A DNA stretch of 64,000 bases, from contig CAZHOJ010000009.1 in NCBI GenBank assembly GCA_964534125.1, forward strand, positions 72,541 through 136,540. The letters run 5' to 3'. Shown here piece after piece: positions 42,129 through 50,588 of the stretch. Every line of letters begins with the position of its first letter. Position 1 is the stretch's first letter. A model generated the notes under the pieces. It was not told the origin of the DNA, ran no database searches, and worked only from the letters and a program-made list of their open reading frames with translations. The DNA comes from 2-02-FULL-55-14 sp964534125. Its GTDB lineage: Bacteria > Bacteroidota > Ignavibacteria > UBA10030. A program made the translations under genes and the position numbers.

Positions 42129-43367
42129 ATGAAATACTCATCACGGTTGGACGATCTGGGGACAGAGACCGCCTTCGAAGTGCTGGCGCAGGTGAACGAG
42201 CTCAGGGCGAAGGGAAAGAATATCGTCGCCCTCTCCATCGGAGAGCCTGCCTGTGCGACCGCGCCCAATATCAAGGAAGCGGCAAAGAAGGCGCTGGACA
42301 AGGACCTGACGCATTACAGTGCGTCGCAGGGGATCGCAGAGTTCCGCGCGGTCATTGCGAAGGACATCAGCGAGCGACGGAGGATCAGCTTCACACCGGA
42401 AGAGGTCGTGGTCGTCCCGGGCGGCAAGCCGGTCATCTTCTTTGCCGCCCTCGCAATCCTGGAGCCGGGGGACGAAGCGATCTATCCCAATCCGGGGTAT
42501 CCGATCTATGAATCGATGATCAGCTTCACGGGCGCGAAGGCCGTTCCGCTCCGGTTGCGCGAGGACAAGAAGTTCAGCTTTGACGTGGAAGAGCTTCGCT
42601 CGAAGATCACGGACCGGACGCGCCTGATCATTGTGAACTCGCCTCACAATCCCACCGGGGGGGTGATCCCGAAGAAGGACCTCGAAGTGGTCGCAGACCT
42701 CGCCAGGAAGCACGACCTCTGGGTCCTCTCCGATGAGATCTACAACCGGATGGTCTACGATGCGGCATTCGAGAGCATCATCCAGTTCCCCGGCATGAAG
42801 GAGCGCACGATCATTCTGGACGGACATTCGAAAACATACGCTATGACAGGGTGGAGGGTAGGGTATGGCGTGATGCCGAAGAAGATGGCAGGGTACATGA
42901 CGAAACTGATGACGAACTCGAATTCCTGCACGGCGACGTTCACACAGCACGCAGCGATGGAGGCGATCATCGGTCCACAGGACTATGTGGTTGGGATGGT
43001 CGAGGATTTCCGGGCGAACCGTGACCTTGTCATCGAGGGGCTGAACCGCATCCCGGGATTCCGCTGCCACAAGCCGGCCGGGGCGTTCTATGCGTACCCC
43101 AACGTCACGGACGTGTGCAGGCAGAAGGGATTCCGGAGCTCACGCGACCTCCAGCAGTTCTTCCTCTACAAAGCAGGAGTGGCCGTGCTCGGACAGCAGT
43201 GTTTCGGTGCGCGCCTGAAGGAGGAGGATCAGGAATATATCCGGCTGTCCTATGTCTCTTCGGCGGCCGACATCAAAGAGGCGCTGAAGCGGATGGAGGC
43301 TGCGCTGGCGGATGACCGATTGGTGCAGGAGTTTCTCAAGGAGGAGAAGATCTCACGGACTGCTTGA
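42129..43367 (+). CDS. Pyridoxal-phosphate aminotransferase, class I/II
   Basis: A 412-aa fold-type I aminotransferase. The PLP lysine lies in DGHSKTYAMTGWRVGY (SKxxxxxGxRxG pattern). NPHNPTGG-type binding appears as NSPHNPTGGV, with SDEIYNRMVYD carrying Asp and Tyr, and the cofactor-phosphate region PGGKPVI near the N-terminus. Substrate-carboxylate Arg in IRLSYV. Likely an aspartate or broad-specificity amino-acid transaminase. It is 9 nt after transketolase, so co-transcribed; a metabolic link between the two is not obvious. A terminator follows. Confidence 0.92.
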   Translation: MKYSSRLDDLGTETAFEVLAQVNELRAKGKNIVALSIGEPACATAPNIKEAAKKALDKDLTHYSASQGIAEFRAVIAKDISERRRISFTPEEVVVVPGGKPVIFFAALAILEPGDEAIYPNPGYPIYESMISFTGAKAVPLRLREDKKFSFDVEELRSKITDRTRLIIVNSPHNPTGGVIPKKDLEVVADLARKHDLWVLSDEIYNRMVYDAAFESIIQFPGMKERTIILDGHSKTYAMTGWRVGYGVMPKKMAGYMTKLMTNSNSCTATFTQHAAMEAIIGPQDYVVGMVEDFRANRDLVIEGLNRIPGFRCHKPAGAFYAYPNVTDVCRQKGFRSSRDLQQFFLYKAGVAVLGQQCFGARLKEEDQEYIRLSYVSSAADIKEALKRMEAALADDRLVQEFLKEEKISRTA

Positions 43368-43392
43368 GGAGGTGTGGCGCATATGTGTGACG

Positions 43393-43421
43393 AGGCCCTT
43401 CCGAAAACGGGAGGGCCTTTC
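43393..43421. terminator. Bidirectional terminator between convergent genes
   Basis: AGGCCCTTCCG / CGGGAGGGCCT forms an 11-bp stem with one mismatch and an AAAA loop, followed by TTC. It lies between the aminotransferase and the convergent beta-barrel gene and could serve both. Confidence 0.7.
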
Positions 43422-43425
43422 AATT

Positions 43426-44271
43426 TCAGGGGAACCGGACGTCATCGATGATCCGAACAGGATATGTGCCCACAGCGATACCGAAGTGTTTCTTGTCCCT
43501 TCCATATTGATTGTACGTATGCCACACAGAGAGCCATGAGGAGGAGAGGACGTTCAGAGAGATCATATACCCTGTCATAAATCCCGTCCCGAACATCGGA
43601 GCATACAACGCCGGGGCCTTGTAGAAGGAGACAAAGCCGGCATGCATGCGCGCACGAAGACCAGGCGCTGAAGCCGGATGCACGGCGATGCTCGTGCCTC
43701 CCTCAGCATAGCTGGGACCACTGCCGGTCAGGAACGAAGCGCTCACGATGCCGCTCAGGCTCACGTCACGCGCCGAAACGAACGGCGTCCTCACAGACCC
43801 GTATGCGGCGGCATGGACGAGCATTGTGCGATAGTATGGGAGGCTGATCCGATCGATGCCGGATCCGGCATGGTAAGCATCCTGGAGAAGTTGGCCGCCG
43901 AAATTTCCGGCGAGCATCACGCCGAAACCGAACCGTCCTTCCCATCCCGGTTTTCGCACCTCGGTCAGCCAGCGCGCCGTGAGGAGGTCGAACCGCACCA
44001 GATTGGCCTTCGAGGTGACGATGTTCAGGTAAAGATCGATGTGATGAGCCGTCATCCCGGAGGTCCGGGAGATCCGTCCCCAGAAGTTGGCAGTCTGGAA
44101 ATCGTCCTCCCCGGGGAATGTGCGGGCCCCGAAGAGCCGGTTGAGAGTGCCCTCAAACAGTACATTATCGTTCCAGTATCCGATTGCGAAGCTGCTGCTG
44201 TCTTCGGCTGTCGATTGTGCCCTTAGCCCGGTTGTCCCCGCAAGCAGCAGCAGACAGACAAAGAGTCTCAT
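43426..44271 (-). CDS. Probable outer-membrane beta-barrel protein
   Basis: A 281-aa exported protein with a signal peptide (MRLFVCLLLLAGTTGLRAQ). The mature chain is almost all alternating amphipathic strands (FAIGYWNDNVLFEG, RISRTSGMTAHHIDLYL, FGFGVMLAGNFGGQLL) and ends VRFP, compatible with a barrel of about 12 strands. The N-terminal WNDN motif is faintly like lipid A deacylase LpxR (DUF2219), but the catalytic residues cannot be confirmed. It may share a transcript with the TPR gene upstream (174-nt gap). Confidence 0.65.
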   Translation of the reverse strand: MRLFVCLLLLAGTTGLRAQSTAEDSSSFAIGYWNDNVLFEGTLNRLFGARTFPGEDDFQTANFWGRISRTSGMTAHHIDLYLNIVTSKANLVRFDLLTARWLTEVRKPGWEGRFGFGVMLAGNFGGQLLQDAYHAGSGIDRISLPYYRTMLVHAAAYGSVRTPFVSARDVSLSGIVSASFLTGSGPSYAEGGTSIAVHPASAPGLRARMHAGFVSFYKAPALYAPMFGTGFMTGYMISLNVLSSSWLSVWHTYNQYGRDKKHFGIAVGTYPVRIIDDVRFP

Positions 44272-44445
44272 TCCCGCCTCTCTCAGTGTCCCTTCAACGT
44301 ACGCAAGAGAATCATCAAGAGCATGGATATGTGCTCGTATGAGCGCATGCGGACGAGATGCAGTGAGAGCTGTACACGGCAGGTTGGATGGTGACCTGCC
44401 TGTGAGAAGCTGTCGAGATCGGCAGGAAGTGGGAGGGGGGAGAGG

Positions 44446-45204
44446 TCAGCCCGGAATGTCGTCCGCCAGGGCCCGATCCAGCCGTCGCTGAGCATCCTTG
44501 TATTGATGCCTCTCCCTCTCGTTTGTTGGCGAAAGACTGATGACCTTTCGCAACGCATCGAGGGATTCATCTTGTCGTCCCATGGATCGTAGCGTCCCGT
44601 ACATCTCATAGTGCGCGAAGCTGTTTCTGGGATCGAGCCTCAGTGCTTCCAGCAGGTGTCGCTCAGAATCCTCCAGCGTTCCATAGATCGCACGTCCAAG
44701 TATCCCGTTCACGATCGTCCGTTCCACCCAGCTGAGCCGCGACACACCCCGACAGTAGATCCCGAGGAGTACGTGAGACATCGAGTACGAAGGATCGATC
44801 TCCAGCGAACGCAGAAGGTTCCTTTCGACGTCCTGGGCGATGTCCAGCTTCTCTGGAAGAGACTTGAAGGGGGTCAGGCTGCCATGGCATAATGCAAGCA
44901 TGAACCATGATGTCGCACTGTCCGGATGGGCGGCGATAAGTTCCTGCGCATACTGAAGGGCTGTCCGATAGTATGTCTCCGATGAATCCGATGCGCGCAG
45001 CGAGAGGCGGCCGATGTCACTCCAGGCACGTGACAGCCGAACGAGGGTATGGTAGTCATGTGGATCTGCGTGATATGCCCTGGTGTACAGGGCGATCGCA
45101 TCCCGGGTCCTGAAATCGGCATACAGGGCATCGCCTTGGCGGAGGTACAGATCGTCATCATCGATGGGAAGCAGGACAAGGAGCAGGAGGCCGAGTGTTC
45201 TCAT
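44446..45204 (-). CDS. TPR-containing exported protein
   Basis: A 252-aa protein with a hydrophobic N-terminus (MRTLGLLLLVLLPI) that may be a signal or anchor, followed by acidic residues (DDDD). Several tetratricopeptide-like repeats follow: GDALYADFRTRDAIALYTRAYHADPHD (split here as seen, residues about 22-48), SWFMLALCHGSL, HLLEALRLDPRNSFAHYEM and SLDALRKVISLSPTN. A protein-interaction role is inferred. The next gene on this strand is the beta-barrel. Confidence 0.75.
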   Translation of the reverse strand: MRTLGLLLLVLLPIDDDDLYLRQGDALYADFRTRDAIALYTRAYHADPHDYHTLVRLSRAWSDIGRLSLRASDSSETYYRTALQYAQELIAAHPDSATSWFMLALCHGSLTPFKSLPEKLDIAQDVERNLLRSLEIDPSYSMSHVLLGIYCRGVSRLSWVERTIVNGILGRAIYGTLEDSERHLLEALRLDPRNSFAHYEMYGTLRSMGRQDESLDALRKVISLSPTNERERHQYKDAQRRLDRALADDIPG

Positions 45205-45296
45205 GAATGGAACATACGATGAAGAGATGAGATTCCGAAAGGCGGAATGTTATGCTTGTATCAAGAAGTGCCGCGTCGGGGATGACTATCGCAGGA

Positions 45297-45338
45297 AGCA
45301 CACGAGTCGGGACATGCTGTCCCCCCAGCTCGTGTGCT
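45297..45338 (-). terminator. Two-part hairpin after the TonB-like gene
   Basis: AGCACACGAG / CTCGTGTGCT forms a 10-bp perfect stem, with an inner GGGACA / TGTCCC stem. It lies 23 nt after the double TonB-C stop codon on the minus strand; there is no T-run. Confidence 0.5.
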
Positions 45339-45360
45339 CCATGCGGAAGGCGGGGGAGCC

Positions 45361-46047
45361 CTACTTGTCCTTTGAGAGTATGAACTTGATCGGCGCTACC
45401 ACCGTTGCCTTTTCCTTTCCGGTGGCCTCGAATTTCCATTTCCGAACGGTCGACACAGCTGCTTCGTTGAGCAGTTCGTGGCCTTTGATGACGCGTGCGT
45501 CTATGACATTCCCTTCGGCATCGATGGTCATCTCGACGAAGACTGTCCCCTCCACTTTGGCCTCGACCGCTCTCTCAGGATAGTATGGATCAACCCTCTT
45601 TATCAGCTTGGGAGTGCCGTCCTCTGATGCCTTGTCTCCTGGCTCCTGTTTGCTCTTGTTGCCATCCAATCTGAATTTGAAGGGTATAGCGACCGTCGCC
45701 TTCACCGGCTTTCCGTCGCGCTGTGCGGGTTCGAAGGTCCATGCGCGCGCGCTGGCCAGCGCGGCCTGGTCGAGATCATCGCGGACGCTCTTCTTCACAG
45801 ATACATCAGACACTTTGCCCCCTGTGTCGATGGTCACCATCACGATGACGGTCCCTTCGATCTGGTCCTTTTTCGCGGCATCCGGGTATGAGACGGGTGC
45901 CTGCGCGAGGGGTTTCGGGGGTACATCGAATGCCGCCACGGTCGTATCATCGGGAGCCGGCATGATGCCCGAACAATCGGGATAGGCATGGACCTGCCGT
46001 GGGAGGATGCACGCGGCCACTATAAGAGAAGCAAAAAGAGTATTCAT
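45361..46047 (-). CDS. Periplasmic protein with two TonB C-terminal domains
   Basis: A 228-aa protein with a cleavable signal (MNTLFASLIVAACILPRQVHA) where classical TonB has an uncleaved anchor, and no Pro-Glu/Pro-Lys spacer. Two TonB_C domains follow: about 45-130 (PVSYPDAAKKDQIEGTVIVM, then WTFEPAQRDGKPV) and about 150-228 (PYYPERAVEAKVEGTVFVEM, then RKWKFEATGKEK). Each keeps the YP...G.V.V and W.F/K.FEP patterns. It cannot transmit ExbBD energy by itself; it may bind TonB boxes or act as an envelope stress partner. It is 4 nt after the anti-sigma gene, so part of the sigma operon. Confidence 0.85.
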   Translation of the reverse strand: MNTLFASLIVAACILPRQVHAYPDCSGIMPAPDDTTVAAFDVPPKPLAQAPVSYPDAAKKDQIEGTVIVMVTIDTGGKVSDVSVKKSVRDDLDQAALASARAWTFEPAQRDGKPVKATVAIPFKFRLDGNKSKQEPGDKASEDGTPKLIKRVDPYYPERAVEAKVEGTVFVEMTIDAEGNVIDARVIKGHELLNEAAVSTVRKWKFEATGKEKATVVAPIKFILSKDK

Positions 46048-46051
46048 CGTA

Positions 46052-46504
46052 TCACCTCATGTTGGTCGTTGTCGTTGCAATGGCTGCCTCGACCTCCACT
46101 TCGGGAAGGGTCGGAACATAGATGACCCTCTCCTCCTGCGGCCGTGCTGTCGTTGCGGCATCGACGGCGAAGAACAGGCTCGTCCCCAGCGCGAGAAGGA
46201 TGGCAGCTACGGCAGGAAGAGGAACCCGGACCGATCGACCGAGAAAAGCTCTGCGATGAGAATGTGACGGAGGATGTGCGGCAGTTCTCCGGTGCCGGGC
46301 TGCTGCCGTTTGGATTCGAATGTCCAGGTCTGTCGGATACACAGGAAGGTCATCAAGATGTCTACGGATGAACCGGGACGATTTGAAGAATTCCCGGCAG
46401 GATGCGCATGCGGTGAGATGGGAGAACGTGGCAACCTGTCTCTCGTCCGGCAGTTCATTGTCAAGAAGCCGGGAAATATCTGACTGGAATTCGGCGCAGG
46501 TCAT
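46052..46504 (-). CDS. Anti-sigma factor with zinc finger (zf-HC2), single-span
   Basis: A 150-aa membrane protein. Residues 1-40 are the anti-sigma zinc domain: Cys3 and the HxxxCxxC motif (HLTACASC). A transmembrane helix follows near 90-112 (PAVAAILLALGTSLFFAV), then a short periplasmic tail of about 38 residues. It holds the ECF sigma at the membrane until signalled. It overlaps the sigma gene by 4 nt (translational coupling) and precedes the double TonB-C gene. Confidence 0.88.
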   Translation of the reverse strand: MTCAEFQSDISRLLDNELPDERQVATFSHLTACASCREFFKSSRFIRRHLDDLPVYPTDLDIRIQTAAARHRRTAAHPPSHSHRRAFLGRSVRVPLPAVAAILLALGTSLFFAVDAATTARPQEERVIYVPTLPEVEVEAAIATTTTNMR

Positions 46505-47043
46505 GATGCGTTCCTCTCTTTCACGAACGGTGCAAGCTTTGCGGCGAGCGCACGGCGCGCGCGAAAAATGCGGGATTGCACGGCGCTGATACTGGAGGAG
46601 GTGCGCTCTGCGATCTCGGCATACGAGAGTCCCTCGTACTCGACGAGCGTCAGCGCTTCGCGATATTCGGGCTTCAGCTGAGCGAGATAATGACGAACCA
46701 GTTGCTGTCGCTCGGTGACCTCATACTGATCGAACGGAGAGTCCGATACCCAGACCTCATCGTCGGACAATCTCAGGGATTTCTGCTTGCGTGTTAGGCC
46801 ATATGCCACATTCCTGGCGATCGTCATCAGCCAGGCCTTGGCCCGGTCGGGGTGCTGCAGGCCACCGAGGCCCGTCAACGCTTTCGTGAACGTCTCCTGG
46901 GCGGCCTCGGCGGCAAGGTCCCTGTCCATGAGAATATGGTAGGCATAATGGAATACGTCCTGTTTGTATCGTTCATACAGGGCCACGAAGGCATCGGGAT
47001 CGTTAGATCTCAGAAGCTGGATGATCTCAGCGTCTGATCTCAT
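46501..47043 (-). CDS. ECF RNA polymerase sigma factor
   Basis: A 180-aa ECF sigma-70. Region 2 (residues about 18-85; ALYERYKQDVFHYAYHIL, AAEAAQETFTKAL, AWLMTIARN) and region 4 (about 115-170; PEYREALTLVEYEGLSYAEI, SISAVQSRIFRARRAL) are complete. First gene of the operon sigma / anti-sigma / double TonB-C protein, an arrangement that points to control of envelope or TonB-related functions. No Shine-Dalgarno is evident before the ATG. Confidence 0.93.
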   Translation of the reverse strand: MRSDAEIIQLLRSNDPDAFVALYERYKQDVFHYAYHILMDRDLAAEAAQETFTKALTGLGGLQHPDRAKAWLMTIARNVAYGLTRKQKSLRLSDDEVWVSDSPFDQYEVTERQQLVRHYLAQLKPEYREALTLVEYEGLSYAEIAERTSSSISAVQSRIFRARRALAAKLAPFVKERNAS

Positions 47044-47114
47044 CGTGTTCGTGCCGGCGGGTTCATACTAAGAAGATGCACGAAGGGGAGAAAACTTGCT
47101 GTCCTGAAAGCAAC

Positions 47115-47141
47115 AAACCCGCGCAATCATCACGCGGGCTT
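47115..47141 (-). terminator. Terminator downstream of tRNA-Pro
   Basis: On the minus strand AAGCCCGCG / CGCGGGTTT forms a stem of about 9 bp (one G-T pair), followed by GTTG. It lies 58 nt after the tRNA 3' end. Confidence 0.6.
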
Positions 47142-47199
47142 ATTCCGTGGGCATTCTGCCCATCTTTTGCATGTTCCCTGCTCGTTGTACTTGGATCTG

Positions 47200-47275
47200 T
47201 CGGGGTGAGAGGATTCGAACCTCCGACTTCCTGCTCCCAAAGCAGGCGCTCTAAACCGGGCTGAGCTACACCCCG
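47200..47275 (-). tRNA. tRNA-Pro (anticodon TGG)
   Basis: A 76-nt cloverleaf: acceptor stem CGGGGTG / CACCCCG with discriminator A, D arm with AGCTCAG, anticodon stem CCTGC / GCAGG with loop TTTGGGA giving anticodon TGG, and T arm GGTTCGAATCC. The 3' CCA is not encoded. It lies alone between the sigma-factor operon and a membrane protein gene. Confidence 0.95.
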
Positions 47276-47468
47276 AGACCAACGGATATCGAACAAGGGA
47301 GAATGAAGAACAAATACGTGTGGCGGACTCGCAACCCTAAAATACCCAGAATCCGGGGCAAAACAAAGGTAGGGGGCGACATGCGCTTGAGTGTGCACAA
47401 CGGATTCGCTAGCTTTGGCTCATGCCTGACGTTCCGCTTCATCATTTCATCCACTACGGGAGGTTGTT

Positions 47469-47888
47469 ATGAAGAAGCTGCTGCTTGCTGCCGGAGCTGT
47501 GTTTGTGGCGAATACCGTCCTCGATATGGTGATTCATGGCGTCCTGATGGGATCACAGTACGAGGCCGTCAAGGACATCTGGCGCCCTGACATGATGGAC
47601 CTGACGTGGATCAGTTGGGTCATCTCGCTCATCGTCGCCGTGTGTCTTTCCTGGATCTTCGCCAAGGGCTACACGGGGAAGGGGATGATCGAAGGCCTCC
47701 GGTTCGGCGTTATCGTAGGTCTCATGATGAGCGTCGGTATGGCGTACGGGACATACATGTCCTTTGCTATCCCGTATTCGATGGCGCTGCAGTGGTTCCT
47801 CTACGGCATCGTGAAGTACATCCTGCTGGGGATGATCCTCGCCCTTGTCTACGGAAAAGAGGGAGACATCCCGCCAGGCTCTTCCTGA
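47469..47888 (+). CDS. Small four-helix membrane protein
   Basis: A 139-aa integral membrane protein with four hydrophobic helices: near 1-25 (LLLAAGAVFVANTVLDMVIHGV), 47-65, 78-100 (FGVIVGLMMSVGMAYGTYMSF) and 108-130. The first helix carries Asn, Asp and His (NTVLDMVIHG), which could be functional. GGGAGG lies upstream of the ATG. No named family is recognised. Convergent with the gene at 48008, with a shared hairpin between. Confidence 0.72.
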   Translation: MKKLLLAAGAVFVANTVLDMVIHGVLMGSQYEAVKDIWRPDMMDLTWISWVISLIVAVCLSWIFAKGYTGKGMIEGLRFGVIVGLMMSVGMAYGTYMSFAIPYSMALQWFLYGIVKYILLGMILALVYGKEGDIPPGSS

Positions 47889-47926
47889 CCATCCATCGTT
47901 CGCTGCATCCCCATTCGGAAATGAGA

Positions 47927-47953
47927 AGAGCCTGACCTACCCGGTCAGGCTCT
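47927..47953. terminator. Shared hairpin between convergent genes
   Basis: An 11-bp perfect stem AGAGCCTGACC / GGTCAGGCTCT with a 5-nt loop. It can stop transcription in both directions, although T-runs are weak. Confidence 0.65.
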
Positions 47954-48007
47954 GCCATTATTCTTCGGTCCCTCATTCGCAGGATGGCTGTGGGACCAAT
48001 GCCGAAG

Positions 48008-48541
48008 TCAATGTCGGGATGCTGCGTGGAGCCTGACACGAGCGAGGATCTCGCGCCGTTTGTTCAGGAATGCCTCTGTGGCTTTCTTCCGCCGGGTCGT
48101 GTGCTGTTCGATGAGTCTCTTTGCACGTTGCCGGAAGAAGAGCCATGAACCTGCGGCCGCCACCGGCCCCATGATGATGCCGCCGACCATGTCGAGAACG
48201 ATCCATCCCGCGAGGTATCCGGCAAAAGCGATGACGATCAGAATCGGTACCGGAAGCGATGAGGAGGGCTTGTCACCAATGAGCACGAGCTTGTCGGTGC
48301 CGAACTTGACGCTCTTGTCATGGTCCTCCAGTTCCTTCTGGAGCAGGTTCATGTCCTTGATCCAATCATCCGACGCCGTCCGCGTGAACAGCAGTTTCAC
48401 CTGCTTGCGCGATTGTCCGCCTGTCAGCTTCGTATCGTCCTGTGCCGAGACGAGCGTCCAGCCGAATTCCTGTTGTTTTCGGACGACCGACTGCTTCTTT
48501 TCGGGGGCTGTCTCGACGACTGTTGTTTCCCTGCGTTCCAT
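48008..48541 (-). CDS. Hypothetical protein with two central membrane helices
   Basis: A 177-aa protein. Residues 1-95 are cytoplasmic and charged (EKKQSVVRKQQEFGWTLVSA, DDWIKDMNLLQKELEDHD). About 98-135 forms two hydrophobic helices (LPVPILIVIAFAGYLAG, DMVGGIIMGPVAAAGSWLFF). About 136-177 is strongly basic. No family is recognised. Its start is 14 nt after the EnvC-like stop, so it is the fourth gene of that operon. Confidence 0.7.
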   Translation of the reverse strand: MERRETTVVETAPEKKQSVVRKQQEFGWTLVSAQDDTKLTGGQSRKQVKLLFTRTASDDWIKDMNLLQKELEDHDKSVKFGTDKLVLIGDKPSSSLPVPILIVIAFAGYLAGWIVLDMVGGIIMGPVAAAGSWLFFRQRAKRLIEQHTTRRKKATEAFLNKRREILARVRLHAASRH

Positions 48542-48555
48542 ACGTGCCCGTTCGG

Positions 48556-49797
48556 CTATCGTTTTGCCAGCCAGCTTTCGGGATTCTGCTTCACCTTTTC
48601 ATGCCAGATCTCGAAGTGCAGCATGGAGCCGGACACGGTCTCGCCGCTTCGGCCTATCTCCATGCCTTCGACCACTTTCTGGTCCTCGGCGACCGTAATG
48701 TCCGCCATATGCGCGTAGACCGTACGGTAGCCATCGTAGTGATTGACGATCAGCACATTTCCGAATCCCGGAATGAATGAAAGGAGAGAGACCTCTCCGT
48801 CAGCGACCGCGTAGACGGGTGACCCGGCCCTGGTGGCGATGTCGATCCCGGAGTTCTCTGTCTTTGTCTTCAGGATGGGATGCGTGACCGTCCCGAATTT
48901 CGTCTGCACCTGCCCCGATGCGACAGGCCAGCGCAGACGTCCCTTGCGCTTCGAGAATGCGACAGCCGGACCGGCCGATGTGCTTGGCAGGTTGGGGAAT
49001 GATCTGCTTGCCGTCGGGGCGCTGCGGTCCGCCAGAGCTCTGCGACGCTCGTCCGCCTCCCGTTCCTTCCGTATCCGCTCCTGTTCGATGAGGGCCGCAA
49101 TGAGCTGCTCGACCTTCTTGATGGCGGCAGTACGCTTCGTCAGCTCCTGCTGGTAGGAACGCTTGTCTCGCCGTACCCGCTGGAGCGTGTTCTTCCGCTC
49201 CGCATATGACCGTGTCAGACGTGTCTCTTCCCGGGTCTTCTCGTTCAAGACAGCCCGTTCGCGTTGCAGCTTGGCCTGCAGGTCCCTGTTCTTGGTCTCG
49301 AGGATCGTCTTCTTGGAAAGGATCTCCGTGAGGTCGCGGACGCGCTGATCGGAGAACTTCTTCATATACTCGAGGCGGATGTAGAATTGGTTGAGCGATT
49401 TGGAAGAGAAGAGTATCTCGAGGTCGTACACGCGGCCGTTCTTGTAGACCGAGCGCACCCACCCGGCGTAGTGGCTGGTCAGTTCCGCCAGTTGGTCTTC
49501 GAGCTTCCCTATCGAGGAACGTGCACCCGCGATCTCTTTCGTGATCTTCGCTTCCTGGTCCTTCAGCTGGCGGATGAGTTTCCGGAGGAGCGTTGACTGC
49601 TGCTCGAGGTCGTCAATGCGCTGGAGCGTGGAGCGCTCCCGCCGGACGCTCTCGCTGAGCTTTTTTTCGAAAGCGTCGATCTCTGAGCGGAGCTTCTGGA
49701 GCTCGTTCTCGCGCTTCTGCAGTTCGTTGGTCCTTTGCGCGTGAACGAGCGGGCCGGCGAGCAGGAGCGACAGTATGCAGAGAATGGCTTTTCTCAT
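48556..49797 (-). CDS. EnvC-like M23 family protein with long coiled coil
   Basis: A 413-aa exported protein. Start at 49797, overlapping the previous stop by 4 nt (ATGA). Signal peptide to about residue 20 (ILCILSLLLAGPLVHAQ). Residues about 22-260 are a near-continuous coiled coil (RENELQKLRSEIDAFEKKLS onward). The C-terminal domain (about 300-413) is LytM/M23-like: NSGIDIATRAGSPVYAVADG, FGNVLIVNHYDGYRTVYAHM and HFEIWH. The first motif reads NSGID where active enzymes have H at the zinc position (HxGxD), so the zinc site is incomplete. This argues for an EnvC/NlpD-like amidase activator over an active endopeptidase. Confidence 0.87.
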   Translation of the reverse strand: MRKAILCILSLLLAGPLVHAQRTNELQKRENELQKLRSEIDAFEKKLSESVRRERSTLQRIDDLEQQSTLLRKLIRQLKDQEAKITKEIAGARSSIGKLEDQLAELTSHYAGWVRSVYKNGRVYDLEILFSSKSLNQFYIRLEYMKKFSDQRVRDLTEILSKKTILETKNRDLQAKLQRERAVLNEKTREETRLTRSYAERKNTLQRVRRDKRSYQQELTKRTAAIKKVEQLIAALIEQERIRKEREADERRRALADRSAPTASRSFPNLPSTSAGPAVAFSKRKGRLRWPVASGQVQTKFGTVTHPILKTKTENSGIDIATRAGSPVYAVADGEVSLLSFIPGFGNVLIVNHYDGYRTVYAHMADITVAEDQKVVEGMEIGRSGETVSGSMLHFEIWHEKVKQNPESWLAKR

Positions 49798-50588
49798 TCG
49801 AGCTCCACCCGTTCCGCATTTCGGGGAACAGAGAACGTGAACGAGGATGGTGAGACCACATTCCAATTCACGGATTCGTAGAAGAGCGTCACACGCCGCC
49901 GGTCCTTATGCTGGGTGAGCGAGATCCTGCGGGGATAGGTCACATTTCCATCGGTCTCGAAGGAGGAGAATGACTGCTCACCAATGGGAGCGCCGGCGTC
50001 GCTGAGTAACTGTACCTTCCGGATGTCCTTCGTCGCCGGGTCCACCACATAGCGGCGTCGCTGACCCCCGTCAGGGAAGAGGAACACGGCATCCGGACCG
50101 TCCGCTGACGTGGTATAGACAGCTTGCCGATCCGCTCTCAGTACCGTTCCTCCTGTGAAGAGGGAAAGGATGTCGTCGAACGTCAGGGGCACGCGGAGTG
50201 CCTTCTCGAGGTTCTCAGGGGACGTCCTCCCCGTGTACAGCCTGTTCTGCAGGATATTGTACAGCTGGAATTCCTCGCGGGTGACGAGTGCCTGGGCGAC
50301 GGTGATACCGAAAGGCCCCTTGATTTCAAGTTCCAGAGAGTCAGGGCGGAGCAATGTGACCGTGAATGCTGCCGATTGCGAGAACGAGGGGGATTCGATC
50401 TGAATGTTCCCTTCGCCCCGGAGCGAGCGGAGCGTTTCTTCGCGCCTGTCTGCCTGGGCGACCACCTCATCGAAGGAGACGGTCATCGACCCCACGCGCA
50501 CTGCCGGTGCCGTCGAACAGCCGGCACCAGAGAGCAGAAGGGTCCCGAGCAAGAGAAGGGAGAAGGGTTGTGGGGCGCCGTGTCTCAT
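49794..50588 (-). CDS. DUF4292 lipoprotein (LolB/LolA-like fold)
   Basis: A 264-aa lipoprotein. The start at 50588 overlaps the TPR gene stop by 4 nt. Signal LLLLGTLLLSGAGC, then STAP. The mature part matches DUF4292: VVAQADRREETLRSLRGEGN, SLELEIKGPFGITVAQALV, NLEKALRVPLTFDDILSLFTG, ending VELE. The fold is LolB-like, which suggests lipid or lipoprotein binding at the outer membrane. Its operon with a TPR protein and an EnvC-like protein recurs in FCB-group genomes as far as I know, pointing to a shared envelope or division role. Confidence 0.8.
   Translation of the reverse strand: MRHGAPQPFSLLLLGTLLLSGAGCSTAPAVRVGSMTVSFDEVVAQADRREETLRSLRGEGNIQIESPSFSQSAAFTVTLLRPDSLELEIKGPFGITVAQALVTREEFQLYNILQNRLYTGRTSPENLEKALRVPLTFDDILSLFTGGTVLRADRQAVYTTSADGPDAVFLFPDGGQRRRYVVDPATKDIRKVQLLSDAGAPIGEQSFSSFETDGNVTYPRRISLTQHKDRRRVTLFYESVNWNVVSPSSFTFSVPRNAERVELE

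Noticed and set aside
45205..45360. Small gene between the TPR and double TonB-C genes
   Set aside because: Only short frames without a ribosome binding site; the region is explained by the two-part hairpin and a promoter.
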